Of a stretch of 64,000 bases of DNA, positions 10,753 to 19,317 are shown in pieces. A program made the translations under genes and the position numbers. Under the pieces are notes generated by a model. It was not told the DNA's origin. It saw only the letters and a list, made by a program, of their open reading frames with translations, and did not search any database. The stretch comes from Saccharopolyspora gregorii. Its GTDB lineage: Bacteria > Actinomycetota > Actinomycetes > Mycobacteriales > Pseudonocardiaceae. The first letter of the stretch is position 1. Each line of letters starts with the position of its first letter. The stretch spans positions 5,580,001 to 5,644,000 of the forward strand of contig NZ_CP059556.1 of NCBI RefSeq assembly GCF_024734405.1, in the 5' to 3' direction.

Positions 10753-11718
10753 GTGACCCGCTTGTCCGGCATCACCCCGTCCGGCCACGTCCACCTGGGC
10801 AACCACCTCGGCGCGCTGCGCCGCTGGGCGACCGGGGGCAGCCCGGAGGACCTGTACTTCATCTCCGACCTGCACGCGATGACGCTGCCGTACCGGCCCG
10901 AGCGGCTGCGCGCCCTCACCAGGGAGAACCTGGCCGTGCTGCTGGCGAGCGGCATCACCGCCGACTCGGTGTTCGTGCAGTCCGACCTGGCGGGCGAGCT
11001 CGGCGCGCTGAACTGGGTCCTGGAGTGCACCTGCGGCTTCGGCGAGGCCGCCCGGATGATCCAGTTCAAGGAGAAGGGCGCCGGGCAGGACAGCGCGCGC
11101 CTCGGCCTGCTCACCTACCCGGTGCTGATGGCGGCGGACATCCTGCTGCAGGGTGCCACCGAGGTTCCGGTCGGAGTGGACCAGAACCAGCACGTCGAAC
11201 TGGCGCGCACGCTGGCCAGGCGGTTCAACGGCGGCCGCGGGGAGGTGTTCGTCGTCCCGCGCGCCGTGGTGCCGAAGACGGCCGCCTCGGTCCGGGACCT
11301 GTCCGATCCGGCCCGCAAGATGGCGAAGTCCGCGCAGCAGCAGGCGGGCGTCGTGTTCGTGCTGGACGAACCGGACGTGGTGCGCCGCAAGTTCCGCCGC
11401 GCCGTCACCGACGACCGGGCCTCGGTCCGCTACGACCCGGACGAGCAGCCCGCGGTGGCGAACCTGCTGGAGATCCTCGCCGCCTGCACCGGTGGCAGCC
11501 CGTACGCGGCGAGCTCGGCCGCGAGCACGTACGCCCAGCTCAAGGACACCGTGGCGGAGGCGGTGGTCGAGCTGCTGCGGCCGGTCCGGGACGGCGCCCG
11601 CGAGCTGCTGGACGACCCCGCCGAGCTGGACCGGGTGCGGGAGAAGGGCGCCGCCCGCGCGGCCGAGCGCGCCCGGCCGCGGCTGGACGCCGCGATGCGG
11701 GTCGCCGGGTTGCGTTGA
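10753..11718 (+). CDS. trpS: Tryptophanyl-tRNA synthetase
   Basis: This 321-residue class Ic aminoacyl-tRNA synthetase charges tRNA-Trp. The HIGH-equivalent motif is PSGHVHLGNHLGALRRW near residue 10, and the KMSKS-equivalent is ARKMAKSAQQ near residue 190. The tryptophan pocket segment DLHAMTLPY and the VGVDQNQHVELAR segment are typical. The start is GTG at 10753 after GAGGAGAG. It converges on the Nudix gene, with a nested hairpin in between. Confidence 0.95.
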   Translation: MTRLSGITPSGHVHLGNHLGALRRWATGGSPEDLYFISDLHAMTLPYRPERLRALTRENLAVLLASGITADSVFVQSDLAGELGALNWVLECTCGFGEAARMIQFKEKGAGQDSARLGLLTYPVLMAADILLQGATEVPVGVDQNQHVELARTLARRFNGGRGEVFVVPRAVVPKTAASVRDLSDPARKMAKSAQQQAGVVFVLDEPDVVRRKFRRAVTDDRASVRYDPDEQPAVANLLEILAACTGGSPYAASSAASTYAQLKDTVAEAVVELLRPVRDGARELLDDPAELDRVREKGAARAAERARPRLDAAMRVAGLR

Positions 11719-11747
11719 ACGTCCCCTGATCGAACGAGCCGAGGCCG

Positions 11748-11785
11748 GGGGCCCGGGATCGGGCGCCGCGCGCCCCACGGGCCCC
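11748..11785. terminator. Nested hairpin between trpS and the Nudix gene
   Basis: GGGGCCCG at 11748-11755 pairs with CGGGCCCC at 11778-11785. Inside the loop GGGCG (11761-11765) pairs with CGCCC (11771-11775). It lies 30 bases past the trpS stop in a convergent gap of 244 bp. The rest of the gap shows no gene. Confidence 0.5.
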
Positions 11786-11962
11786 TGACCTGGGTTCTCG
11801 ACCCGTACCGCCGAATCGCCTCCGCCCGGGCGTTCGTTCGCCAGTTCGAGTAGTTCGGACTGGAAACGTGGCGAACAGGTGGTCGAACGCGGCAACCTTG
11901 CTGCATGAACGCAGCGAACGCACACCACGGCCGGAACGGCTTCCGACGCGGCGGCCGAGACC

Positions 11963-12802
11963 TCACAGCGGCAGCTCGCGCAGCGAGTGCGCCAGCACCT
12001 GGTCGGCTTCGAGCCAGTCCAGCCCGCCCAGTTCGGACCGGGTCGCCCAGCGCACCGCCCGGTGCTCCACCGCCCGCGGCTCGACGCCGGGGTCGGCCAG
12101 TTCCGCGGTGTGCACCCGCAGCAGCATCCCGCCGCGCAGCGGCACGTCGGTGCCGACGCGTCCGGTCGGCACCACCTCCACGTCCAGCTCCTCCTTGCAC
12201 TCCCGGACGACCGCGTCCTGCTCGCTCTCCCCCGGCTCCACCCGGCCACCGGGCAGTTCCCACCGACCGGCGTCCCGCGCGGGGAACCGGCGCTGCTGCA
12301 CGAGCAGCCGCCCCCGCCGCGTGATCGCCGTCCCCACCACGACCGGCCGCGCCGCCCAGGACTCGGCGAGCGCACCGACCGCGCGCATCCGGCGCGCCAG
12401 CACCGCCAGCACCACGCGACGGGCCAGCGCCACGTCGACCAGCCGCCCGAGCGCGCCGAACGGCGTCGTCCAGCGCAGCGAGTCGGTCAGCAGCGTGTGG
12501 CCACCGGCTTCGGCCAGCACCGATTCGTGCCGCAACTCCTGGAGAGGACCAGCGATGAGCACCGATTCCAACCGATCCGCGTCGGCCCGCACGATGCGGG
12601 TGCGCAGCCGTGCCGCCGGGAACTTCGTCCACCGGAAGGCGAGGTCGTCCCCCGGGACGAGGAGTTCGGCGGCGGGCGTCAGCGCCCGGCCCTGGATGCC
12701 CAGCTGCCGCAGGCCCTCCTCCGCGGTGCGGGTGTGGCGCAACGCCGCCCCGACCGTTCGCAGCGGGGCCGCCACCAGACCTGTGCTTCGCAACACCGAC
12801 AC
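11963..12802 (-). CDS. START-like (SRPBCC) domain fused to a Nudix hydrolase
   Basis: This 279-residue two-domain protein starts at GTG 12802. Residues about 1-145 look like an SRPBCC/polyketide-cyclase-type ligand-binding domain (LLVPGDDLAFRWTKFP, SLRWTTPFGALGRLVD). Residues about 150-279 form a Nudix domain. Its Nudix box is complete: GGRVEPGESEQDAVVREC with EEL following. The closest known activity is MutT-type hydrolysis of oxidised nucleoside triphosphates, and mutT2 lies in the comparable mycobacterial region. The substrate of the fused form is not predictable. Confidence 0.85.
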   Translation of the reverse strand: MSVLRSTGLVAAPLRTVGAALRHTRTAEEGLRQLGIQGRALTPAAELLVPGDDLAFRWTKFPAARLRTRIVRADADRLESVLIAGPLQELRHESVLAEAGGHTLLTDSLRWTTPFGALGRLVDVALARRVVLAVLARRMRAVGALAESWAARPVVVGTAITRRGRLLVQQRRFPARDAGRWELPGGRVEPGESEQDAVVRECKEELDVEVVPTGRVGTDVPLRGGMLLRVHTAELADPGVEPRAVEHRAVRWATRSELGGLDWLEADQVLAHSLRELPL

Positions 12803-12944
12803 GTGGGGACATCCTGCCGCACGCCGCGCGGGGCGGTCCCCGGGGTGGTTCCCGTTCCGGGAGGCGTCCCGCGCCCGAGCCCCGGGCGCGTTCCACCGGC
12901 TGCGCGCGGTCGCCTGTCGGCTGCGCGGCGCGCTCGCGACGGTC

Positions 12945-14333
12945 TCAACCCCCGCGGGGCGCGGGGCGCAGCGGGCCGGGCAGCGGCCAGCGAATCTCGA
13001 TGCGGGCACCGCCTTCGGGCGACTCCGCCGCGTGCACCGAACCGCCCCGGCCGCGCACGGCTTCGGCCACCAGAGCCAGTCCCAGCCCGGCGCCGCCGGT
13101 GCGGCGGGCCCGGTCCGGCTGCACCCGGTGGAACCGGTCGAACACCCGCGTCCGGTGCTCGGCGGGGATCCCCGGTCCGTCGTCGTCCACGACCAGCCGG
13201 ACGCTCTCGGCCGCCGGGAGCAACGACACCCGGACCAGCGCCCGCGCGTGCCGCAGCGCGTTCCCGATCACGTTGTCCAGCACGGTGGCCACCTCGGCGG
13301 CACCGGCGAGGATCACGACGCTCCCGGTGGGCGCGGTGACCTGGACCCGGGGCCGGCCGCCCCGCAGGTTGGCCCGGTCGGCGGCCGCGCGCACGGCGCT
13401 GCCGAGCTCGATCGGCTGCTGCGGCGGCTGGGAACCGGACTCGGCCCTGGCCAGCGCGAGCAGTCCGTCCACCAGCTCCGACATCCGCTGCGCCTCGGCG
13501 GCGATGTCCTGGAGGGTCTCCTGCGCGAGCTCCGGGTCGGGGTGCACCACGGCGACCTCGGCCTGCGCCCGGATCGAGGCGACCGGGTTGCGCAGCTCGT
13601 GCGCGGCGTCGCCGGTGAACCGGCGCAGCCACTCCGTGTCGCCGTCGCGGCGGGCCAGCATCTCGTTGAGCGCTTCCGCGAGCGCGCGCAGCTCGTCGTC
13701 GGCCGCCGGCACCGGCAGTCGACGCCCCTCCGGCAACCGCACCGCGGCCACCCGCATCCGCTCCACCGGGCGCAGCGACCGGCGCACCACCAACCAGGTC
13801 GCGACGCCGACAGCACCCGCGGCGATGATCGAGCCGAGCGCCAGGGCGCGGCCCGCCGAGCGCACCGTGTCGGAATGGCCGATCAGGTGCGCGCCGCCCA
13901 GCACCAGCCGCGGATCGCCCGCCGGGTCGGGCACCACGGTCCCGACCCAGCGGTAGAGGCCACGGGCCGGGCCGTCCGCGGACCACTCGACGACGCCCTC
14001 GCCGCTCTTGAGCTCGCTGATGTTCGACCGCCCCAGCCGCGGGTCCGGCAGGGAATCGACCGGGACGCCCGAGGTGTCCAGCACCCGGACCTCACCGCCC
14101 GCCACCTCGCGCGGCGGTGTCCCGGTGGCGACCTGCCGCGCCGCGACCTCGACCTTGCCGTTCAACTCCGCGTCCACGGATTCGACGAGCAGCCAGCTCA
14201 TCAAGCCGACGCCGAAGTGCGCGAGCACGCCGAACCCGACGAGGGCCACCGCCGTCGCGACCGCGCTGGTCCGGAACCGGAGGGTGCGGCGCGACCACCA
14301 CGTCCGCAGCCGCCGCAGGGGCGACCAGTTCAC
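12945..14333 (-). CDS. Two-component sensor histidine kinase
   Basis: This 462-residue membrane kinase has transmembrane segments near residues 19-42 and 155-180 enclosing a short extracytoplasmic sensor region. A HAMP segment follows. The HisKA box is FTGDAAHELRNPVASI, with the phosphorylated His in HELRNP. The HATPase_c domain has the N box (DNVIGNALRHA), the G1 box (DDDGPGIP) and GGAGLGLAL. The GTG start at 14333 overlaps the response-regulator stop (GTGA). It phosphorylates the upstream-encoded regulator. The signal is unknown. Confidence 0.93.
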   Translation of the reverse strand: MNWSPLRRLRTWWSRRTLRFRTSAVATAVALVGFGVLAHFGVGLMSWLLVESVDAELNGKVEVAARQVATGTPPREVAGGEVRVLDTSGVPVDSLPDPRLGRSNISELKSGEGVVEWSADGPARGLYRWVGTVVPDPAGDPRLVLGGAHLIGHSDTVRSAGRALALGSIIAAGAVGVATWLVVRRSLRPVERMRVAAVRLPEGRRLPVPAADDELRALAEALNEMLARRDGDTEWLRRFTGDAAHELRNPVASIRAQAEVAVVHPDPELAQETLQDIAAEAQRMSELVDGLLALARAESGSQPPQQPIELGSAVRAAADRANLRGGRPRVQVTAPTGSVVILAGAAEVATVLDNVIGNALRHARALVRVSLLPAAESVRLVVDDDGPGIPAEHRTRVFDRFHRVQPDRARRTGGAGLGLALVAEAVRGRGGSVHAAESPEGGARIEIRWPLPGPLRPAPRGG

Positions 14334-15073
14334 CGGGAGCCGTCCCCACCGCGTGGCTTCGTCGGTTCGGCGGCGGCGACCTCGTCCTGGTCCGGTTCGA
14401 CGCTGACCTGGTAACCGTGGCCGCGGACCGTGCGCACCAGGTGCCCAGCGCCCGCCGCGGTGAGCTTGCGCCGCAGGTAGCCGACGTAGACCTCGACCAC
14501 GTTGCGGGTGACGAACTGGTCCGCGCCCCACACCTGGCGAAGCAGGTCCTCCTTCGGCACCACGGTGCCCGGACGGCTCGCCAGCGCGACCAGCAACCCG
14601 TACTCGCGCGGGGAGAGCGCCACCGGTGATCCGGCCCAGCTCACCTCACGGGCATCGCGGTCGATCTCCAGCTCGCCCACGCGCAACCTGGCGTGCCGCG
14701 CGGAGCTCTCGCCGCGACGTGCCAGGGCCCGGACTTGCGCGGTCAGCACCAGGAAGGAGAACGGCTTGACCAAGTAGCCGTCGGCACCGAGGTCCAGCCC
14801 GTCGGCTTGATCGACCTCGCCGTCCTTCGCGGACAGCAGCAGGACCGGGGTCGTGATCCCCTGGCCGCGCAGGCGCTCCAGCACGCGGTACCCGGACAGG
14901 CCGGGGAGCATCACGTCCAGCACCACGACGTCGAAGGACCCGGTGGCGGCGAGCCGCAACGCCTCCACTCCCTCGACCGCGACCGCGACCTCCATGCCCT
15001 CGGCGGTCAGGCCGCGCCGCAGCGCGGTCCGGACTCCCGGTTCGTCGTCGACCACCAACACCCGCGGCTGCAT
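14330..15073 (-). CDS. OmpR-family response regulator
   Basis: This 247-residue protein has a receiver domain (residues 3-118) and an OmpR/PhoB winged-helix domain (about 140-235). The acidic pair is D9/D10 with E11, the phospho-acceptor is D53 (VVVLDVMLPG), and the conserved Lys is K103 in YLVKPF. The DNA-binding part shows the usual LSPREYGLLVALASRPG and VVEVYVGYLRRKL. The start ATG is at 15073. Several TCTCAG boxes lie directly upstream in the divergent gap and are the likely binding site, giving both autoregulation and control of the exporter operon. Confidence 0.95.
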   Translation of the reverse strand: MQPRVLVVDDEPGVRTALRRGLTAEGMEVAVAVEGVEALRLAATGSFDVVVLDVMLPGLSGYRVLERLRGQGITTPVLLLSAKDGEVDQADGLDLGADGYLVKPFSFLVLTAQVRALARRGESSARHARLRVGELEIDRDAREVSWAGSPVALSPREYGLLVALASRPGTVVPKEDLLRQVWGADQFVTRNVVEVYVGYLRRKLTAAGAGHLVRTVRGHGYQVSVEPDQDEVAAAEPTKPRGGDGSR

Positions 15074-15115
15074 CTGCTCAGCATGCCGTCGCCGCACCAC
15101 CGCGCGCAGCCACTC

Positions 15116-15162
15116 CTGAGATCCTTCTCAGCTCGATCGGACCGCTCTCAGGACCATCTCAG
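15116..15162. promoter_or_regulatory. Cluster of TCTCAG boxes (candidate response-regulator site)
   Basis: Three direct copies of TCTCAG lie at 15126-15131, 15146-15151 and 15157-15162, plus one inverted copy (CTGAGA) at 15116-15121. The last two are exactly 11 bp apart, one helical turn, as expected for an OmpR-family dimer. The cluster lies between the two-component genes and the divergent LolA-like/ABC operon. The assignment to the adjacent regulator is inference. Confidence 0.55.
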
Positions 15163-15212
15163 CTGCGCGGGATCACGCTCGGGGCAGCGGATCGGATCAC
15201 CAGGAGGACCGC

Positions 15213-16346
15213 ATGAAACGCAGGAACGTCGTAGTCGCCGCGTCGGCGGGCGGGCTGGCCGGGTTGCTCGGCCTCACCGCACTGAGCCTGCCTGCCGGCG
15301 CGGACGAGGACCCGCAGCTGCCGCCGGTCGCGCCCGAAGCGCTGGTGGAATCGGTGCTGACCTCGACTCCCCCGGCGCTGACCGGAACGGTGCGGGTGGA
15401 CAACGCGCTCGGCCTCCCGGCGCTGCCCGGCGTCGACGGCGGCGCCGGCTCGATGTTGGGCGACGGGACCAGCACGCTCCGGGTGTGGAACGACGGGCAG
15501 GGGCACAAGCGCGCCGCGCTGCCCTCGTCCTCCGGCGAGGTGACCGTCGTCGACGACGGGACCGCGCTGTGGAAGTGGGACTCGGAATCCCGCACCGCGA
15601 CCCGGGCCACCAAACCCGCGAACGCGGGGGACGAGGATGTTCGCGGCCCGCTCGGCCACGGCCGCGGTGCGGCGGACCAGGACCCGGCGGCGCTCTCCCG
15701 GAGCATCGTCGAACAGCTGCGGCAGACCAGCGACGTCGCCGTGGACGGCACCGCGACCGTCGCGGGCCGGGACGCCTACGAGCTCGTGCTGACACCGAAG
15801 CCGACCGAGCGCACCGTGCTGCGGGAGGTCCGGCTGGCGGTGGACGCGGAGACCCGCTCGCCGCTGGAGGTCACCGTGCTGACCAACGGCTCGGACGAAC
15901 CGGCGCTGCGCGCCGGGTTCTCCGAGCTCGACCTGTCCCAGCCGGACCCGGCGATGTTCCGCTTCACCCCACCGGCCGGCACGAAGGTCGAAGAGGCCCC
16001 GGCCGGGGATCGGCACCACCGGGAAGGCCGGCCGGAGGGCCGCCCGGAGCACGCCGGGCAGCACCCGACCGTCGTCGGCGACGGCTGGGACACGGTGCTC
16101 GTCGCGCACCTGCCGCAGCAGCCGGAGCGGGCCGAGTCGCCGCGCGGCGAGGACGGGCAGCGCGGTGGCGAGCGGGCGAACCCGCAGGCGCTGGCGCAGC
16201 AGCTGGGCAAGCCGGTCAGCGGACCGTGGGGCGACGGCTGGCTGATCAGCACGAAGGTCGGGTCCGCCCTGGTCACCTCCGACGGCCGCGTCGCGGCCGG
16301 TGCGGTTCCCGAGCAGGTGCTCACCACCGCGGTCGGGACTCCGTGA
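15213..16346 (+). CDS. LolA/RseB-like secreted protein
   Basis: This 377-residue protein has an N-terminal export signal (KRRNVVVAASAGGLAGLLGLTALSLPAGA, split here by function: basic start, hydrophobic core, Ala-x-Ala end near residue 30). The body resembles the LolA/LppX/RseB-like half-barrel family, with repeated beta strands (TLRVWNDG, TVVDDGTALWKW, REVRLAVDAETRSPLEVTVL). Such proteins bind lipids or lipoproteins outside the membrane. It is first in an operon with an ABC-2 exporter, suggesting the exported substrate is lipid-like. AGGAGG precedes the ATG at 15213, and the stop overlaps the next ATG by one base. Confidence 0.8.
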   Translation: MKRRNVVVAASAGGLAGLLGLTALSLPAGADEDPQLPPVAPEALVESVLTSTPPALTGTVRVDNALGLPALPGVDGGAGSMLGDGTSTLRVWNDGQGHKRAALPSSSGEVTVVDDGTALWKWDSESRTATRATKPANAGDEDVRGPLGHGRGAADQDPAALSRSIVEQLRQTSDVAVDGTATVAGRDAYELVLTPKPTERTVLREVRLAVDAETRSPLEVTVLTNGSDEPALRAGFSELDLSQPDPAMFRFTPPAGTKVEEAPAGDRHHREGRPEGRPEHAGQHPTVVGDGWDTVLVAHLPQQPERAESPRGEDGQRGGERANPQALAQQLGKPVSGPWGDGWLISTKVGSALVTSDGRVAAGAVPEQVLTTAVGTP

Positions 16347-17323
16347 TGACCGGAGTGGCCGAACAGGCCGAGCAGGCGGGGGCGGCCACGTCCGCCCCCG
16401 CCGCGGTCGAGGTGTACGCCGCGCGGACCTCCGGCCTGCGCAAGACCTACGGCGACACCGTGGCCGTCGCGGGCATCGACCTCGCCGTTCCCCGCGGCGC
16501 GGTGGTCGGGGTGCTGGGTCCGAACGGATCCGGCAAGACCACCACGATCCGGATGCTGCTGGGCTTGATCAGGCCCACGGCGGGCTCGGTCGAACTGCTG
16601 GGCCGCGCGCTGCCGGACGAGGCCGACCGGGTGCTGCCCCGCGTCGGGGCGCTCGTCGAGGGACCGGGCTTCCACCCGTTCCTGTCCGGCCGGGAGAACC
16701 TGCTGCGGTGCGCCGCGATGGAGCCCGACCTGGCGGGTGCCGACATCCGGGCGGCGGTGGACGGAGCGCTGCACCGCGTCGGGCTGACGGCCGCCGCGGG
16801 CCGCCGGTTCCGCGGCTACTCGCTGGGCATGAAGCAACGGCTGGGGTTGGCCGCGGCCCTGCTGGTGCCGCGGGAACTGGTGGTGCTCGACGAGCCCACC
16901 AACGGGCTGGACCCGGCGGGCACCAGGGAGATCCGCCAGATCATCGCCGAGCTGCACGCCGTCGGCACGACCGTGCTGGTGTCCTCGCACCTGCTGTCCG
17001 AGGTGGAGGCGACCTGCACCCACGTGGCGGTGCTGCACCGGGGCACGCTGGTCGCGCAGGGTGAGCTGGCGAGCCTGCTGGAATCGGGCGGACCGCACCT
17101 GATGATCTCCACCCCGGACCTCGATGCCGGGCTGGACGCGCTGCGGGACAGCGGGATCTCCGCCCGGGCGGAGCAGGGCGCGCTGCGCGTGGATCTGTCC
17201 GAAGTGGACGCTCCAGAAGTGGTGGCGACGCTGGTCCGCGCCGAAGTCGGGGTGCACGAGGCACGACGCGGACGTGCGGGCCTGGAAGACCTGTTCGCCC
17301 GGCTCACCGAGGAGGAATCATGA
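16346..17323 (+). CDS. ABC exporter ATP-binding protein
   Basis: This 325-residue protein has a DrrA/BcrA-like ATPase domain. Walker A is GPNGSGKTTTIRML near residue 55, the signature is YSLGMKQRLGLAAAL, and Walker B is LVVLDEPTNGLDPAG. The C-terminal extension of about 90 residues (SLLESGGPHLMIS onward) is typical of this subfamily. It pairs with the ABC-2 permease that follows, whose ATG overlaps its stop (ATGA). The operon likely exports a lipid, peptide or toxic compound under the adjacent two-component system. Confidence 0.92.
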   Translation: MTGVAEQAEQAGAATSAPAAVEVYAARTSGLRKTYGDTVAVAGIDLAVPRGAVVGVLGPNGSGKTTTIRMLLGLIRPTAGSVELLGRALPDEADRVLPRVGALVEGPGFHPFLSGRENLLRCAAMEPDLAGADIRAAVDGALHRVGLTAAAGRRFRGYSLGMKQRLGLAAALLVPRELVVLDEPTNGLDPAGTREIRQIIAELHAVGTTVLVSSHLLSEVEATCTHVAVLHRGTLVAQGELASLLESGGPHLMISTPDLDAGLDALRDSGISARAEQGALRVDLSEVDAPEVVATLVRAEVGVHEARRGRAGLEDLFARLTEEES

Positions 17324-18183
17324 CCGCCACCGCACCGGCCGAGGTGGCCGAGGCGCCGAAGGCGCGCCGCTCGGCACCGCTGGGGCGGGTGCTGTTCGCG
17401 GAGTTCCGCTGGGTGCTGCGGCGACCGCGGAACCTGCTCGCACTGCTGATGCTGGCGGGGCTGCCGGTGCTGATCGGCGTGGGCATCGCGTTGACCGGCG
17501 GGCCCGGTGGTGGCGGCGGGCCGTCGGTGTTGAGCGCGGTCGCGGGCAACGGGCTGGTGCTGCCGGTGGCGAGCATCGTGCTGGCGCAGACGATGCTGCT
17601 GCCGCTGGTGGTGGCGATGGTCGCGGCGGACGCGATCGCGGGCGAGGCTTCGCACGGCACGCTGCGAGGGCTGCTGATCGCGCCGATCGGCCGGGTCCGC
17701 TTGGTGGGTGTGAAAGCGGCGGGCGTGCTGCTGATGGTGCTGCTGTCGGTGCTCGTGCTGGCGGTCAGCGGCCTGCTCACCGGTTTGATCATCGTCGGCG
17801 GTGACGGCCTGGTGACGTTGTCCGGCACCACGCTGTCGATCGGGGCGGCGCTGGTGCGCATCCTGCTGGCGGTGCTGTGGTGTGCGGCGCAGATGGCTGC
17901 GGTCGGGGCGGTGGCGTTGGCGCTGTCCTCGTTGACCGAGCACCCGCTGGTGGTGATGACCGGGACGATGGCGGGGCTGATCGTGTTCGGCGTGCTGGGG
18001 ACCGTGCCTTCGCTGGAGTGGATGCGTCCGCTGCTGATCACCACCGACTGGTCGGCCGTGATCGACGTGCTGCGGGACCCGATCTTCACGGACACGTTGT
18101 CCACGGGACTGCTGCGCGCGGGGTGCTACCTGGCCATCGGCCTCTCGGCGACGGTGCTGCGCATGGTCACCCGGGACGTCTGA
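17320..18183 (+). CDS. ABC-2 type permease
   Basis: This 287-residue membrane protein has about six hydrophobic spans: residues about 43-60, 80-105, 125-150, 165-190, 200-220 and 262-280. It has the ABC-2 hallmark of an ATG-rich cytoplasmic N-terminus followed by a long second span, and the EASHGTLRGLL loop after span two that contacts the ATPase. Translation is coupled to the preceding ATPase gene (ATGA overlap). It forms the membrane part of the exporter. Confidence 0.9.
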   Translation: MTATAPAEVAEAPKARRSAPLGRVLFAEFRWVLRRPRNLLALLMLAGLPVLIGVGIALTGGPGGGGGPSVLSAVAGNGLVLPVASIVLAQTMLLPLVVAMVAADAIAGEASHGTLRGLLIAPIGRVRLVGVKAAGVLLMVLLSVLVLAVSGLLTGLIIVGGDGLVTLSGTTLSIGAALVRILLAVLWCAAQMAAVGAVALALSSLTEHPLVVMTGTMAGLIVFGVLGTVPSLEWMRPLLITTDWSAVIDVLRDPIFTDTLSTGLLRAGCYLAIGLSATVLRMVTRDV

Positions 18184-18193
18184 CCCGGGCGGG

Positions 18194-18234
18194 ACCGGCG
18201 CGGTGGGGCCACGACCGGGGACCACCGCGCCGGT
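18194..18234. terminator. Bidirectional terminator between exporter and thiamine operons
   Basis: A perfect 13-bp inverted repeat (ACCGGCGCGGTGG at 18194-18206, CCACCGCGCCGGT at 18222-18234) with a 15-base loop lies between the convergent stops at 18183 and 18280. Confidence 0.7.
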
Positions 18235-18279
18235 GCGCGTACCCCATCGGGCACGCGAGGCCGGGACGATCCGGCTCGG

Positions 18280-19317
18280 TCAGTCGCCACCGACGAGCGC
18301 GACGCCGTCGGGATCGAGGCGCAGTCCGACCTCGTCGCCGACCGCGGGGGCGTCGGCGATGTGCGCGACGGCCTCCACCTGACCGAGTTCCGGTACGGCG
18401 ACCGCGAGCCGGACGTGGTCGTGCCGGTGCACGCGTTCCCGCACCTCCCCCAGCGGACCCGTCGCATCGGGATTTCCGGGCCGGGTGCCCCGGGCGCGAA
18501 CCCCGGCGGCGCGCAGCCCGAGCCGCGCCGGACCGTCCTTCGCGGTCACGTCGACGGTGCCCAGCGCGCACGTCGCCACGCCGTCGCGGACCTCCGCGGG
18601 CAGGAACGTGGTGCAGCCGAGGAACGCGGCCACCTCCTCGTCCGCCGGGTGCCGCCACAACAGGTCGGGAGTGTCGGCCTGCAAGATCGTGCCGCGGGAC
18701 ATCACGGCGACCCGGTCGGCGAGGGTGAACGCCTCGTCGTGGTCGTGCGTGACGACGAGTGCGGTCGAGTCGCCGCGGCCGAGCAGCGCCGCCAGGTCCA
18801 CCGCGAGCCGTTCCCGCAGCATCCGGTCCAGCGCGGAGAGCGGTTCGTCCAGCAGCAGGAGCTCCGGATCGGCGGCGAGCGCGCGGGCCAGCGCGACCCG
18901 CTGCGCCTCGCCTCCGGACAGGTCGGTGACCCGGCGGTCCTCGTAGCCGGCCAGCCCGACCAGCTCCAGCAGCTCGGCGACGCGCGCCGTTCGCTCCGCA
19001 CCGCCGACGCCGCGCATCCGCGGCCCGAACCCCACGTTGCCCGCCACGTTCCGGTGCGGGAACAGCTGCCCGTCCTGGAAGACCAGCCCGAACCGGCGGC
19101 GGTGCACCGGCACCGAGGCGAGGTCCCGCCCGTTCCACCGCACCTCGCCCGCGGTGGGCCGTTCGAGCCCGGCGACCGCTCGCAGCAGGGTCGACTTCCC
19201 GCAGCCGGACGGTCCGAGCAGCGCCAGCACTTCGCCGTCCAGCACGGAGAGCCGCACGTCGCGCACCGCCGTGGTGTCGCCGAAGCGGACGGTGAGCCCT
19301 TGCACTTCCAGCCCCAT
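18280..19317 (-). CDS. Thiamine-type ABC importer ATP-binding protein
   Basis: This 345-residue ATPase has Walker A GPSGCGKSTLLRAVAG near residue 36, signature LSGGEAQRVALARAL, Walker B LLLLDEPLSALDR and the H-loop VVTHDHDEAF. The region after residue 235 is a TOBE-like domain (ARLGLRAAGVRARG). This makes it longer than enterobacterial ThiQ and similar to iron/thiamine/molybdate ATPases. It is the third gene of an operon controlled by a TPP riboswitch, so thiamine or a thiamine precursor is the likely cargo. Its ATG overlaps the permease stop. Confidence 0.9.
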   Translation of the reverse strand: MGLEVQGLTVRFGDTTAVRDVRLSVLDGEVLALLGPSGCGKSTLLRAVAGLERPTAGEVRWNGRDLASVPVHRRRFGLVFQDGQLFPHRNVAGNVGFGPRMRGVGGAERTARVAELLELVGLAGYEDRRVTDLSGGEAQRVALARALAADPELLLLDEPLSALDRMLRERLAVDLAALLGRGDSTALVVTHDHDEAFTLADRVAVMSRGTILQADTPDLLWRHPADEEVAAFLGCTTFLPAEVRDGVATCALGTVDVTAKDGPARLGLRAAGVRARGTRPGNPDATGPLGEVRERVHRHDHVRLAVAVPELGQVEAVAHIADAPAVGDEVGLRLDPDGVALVGGD

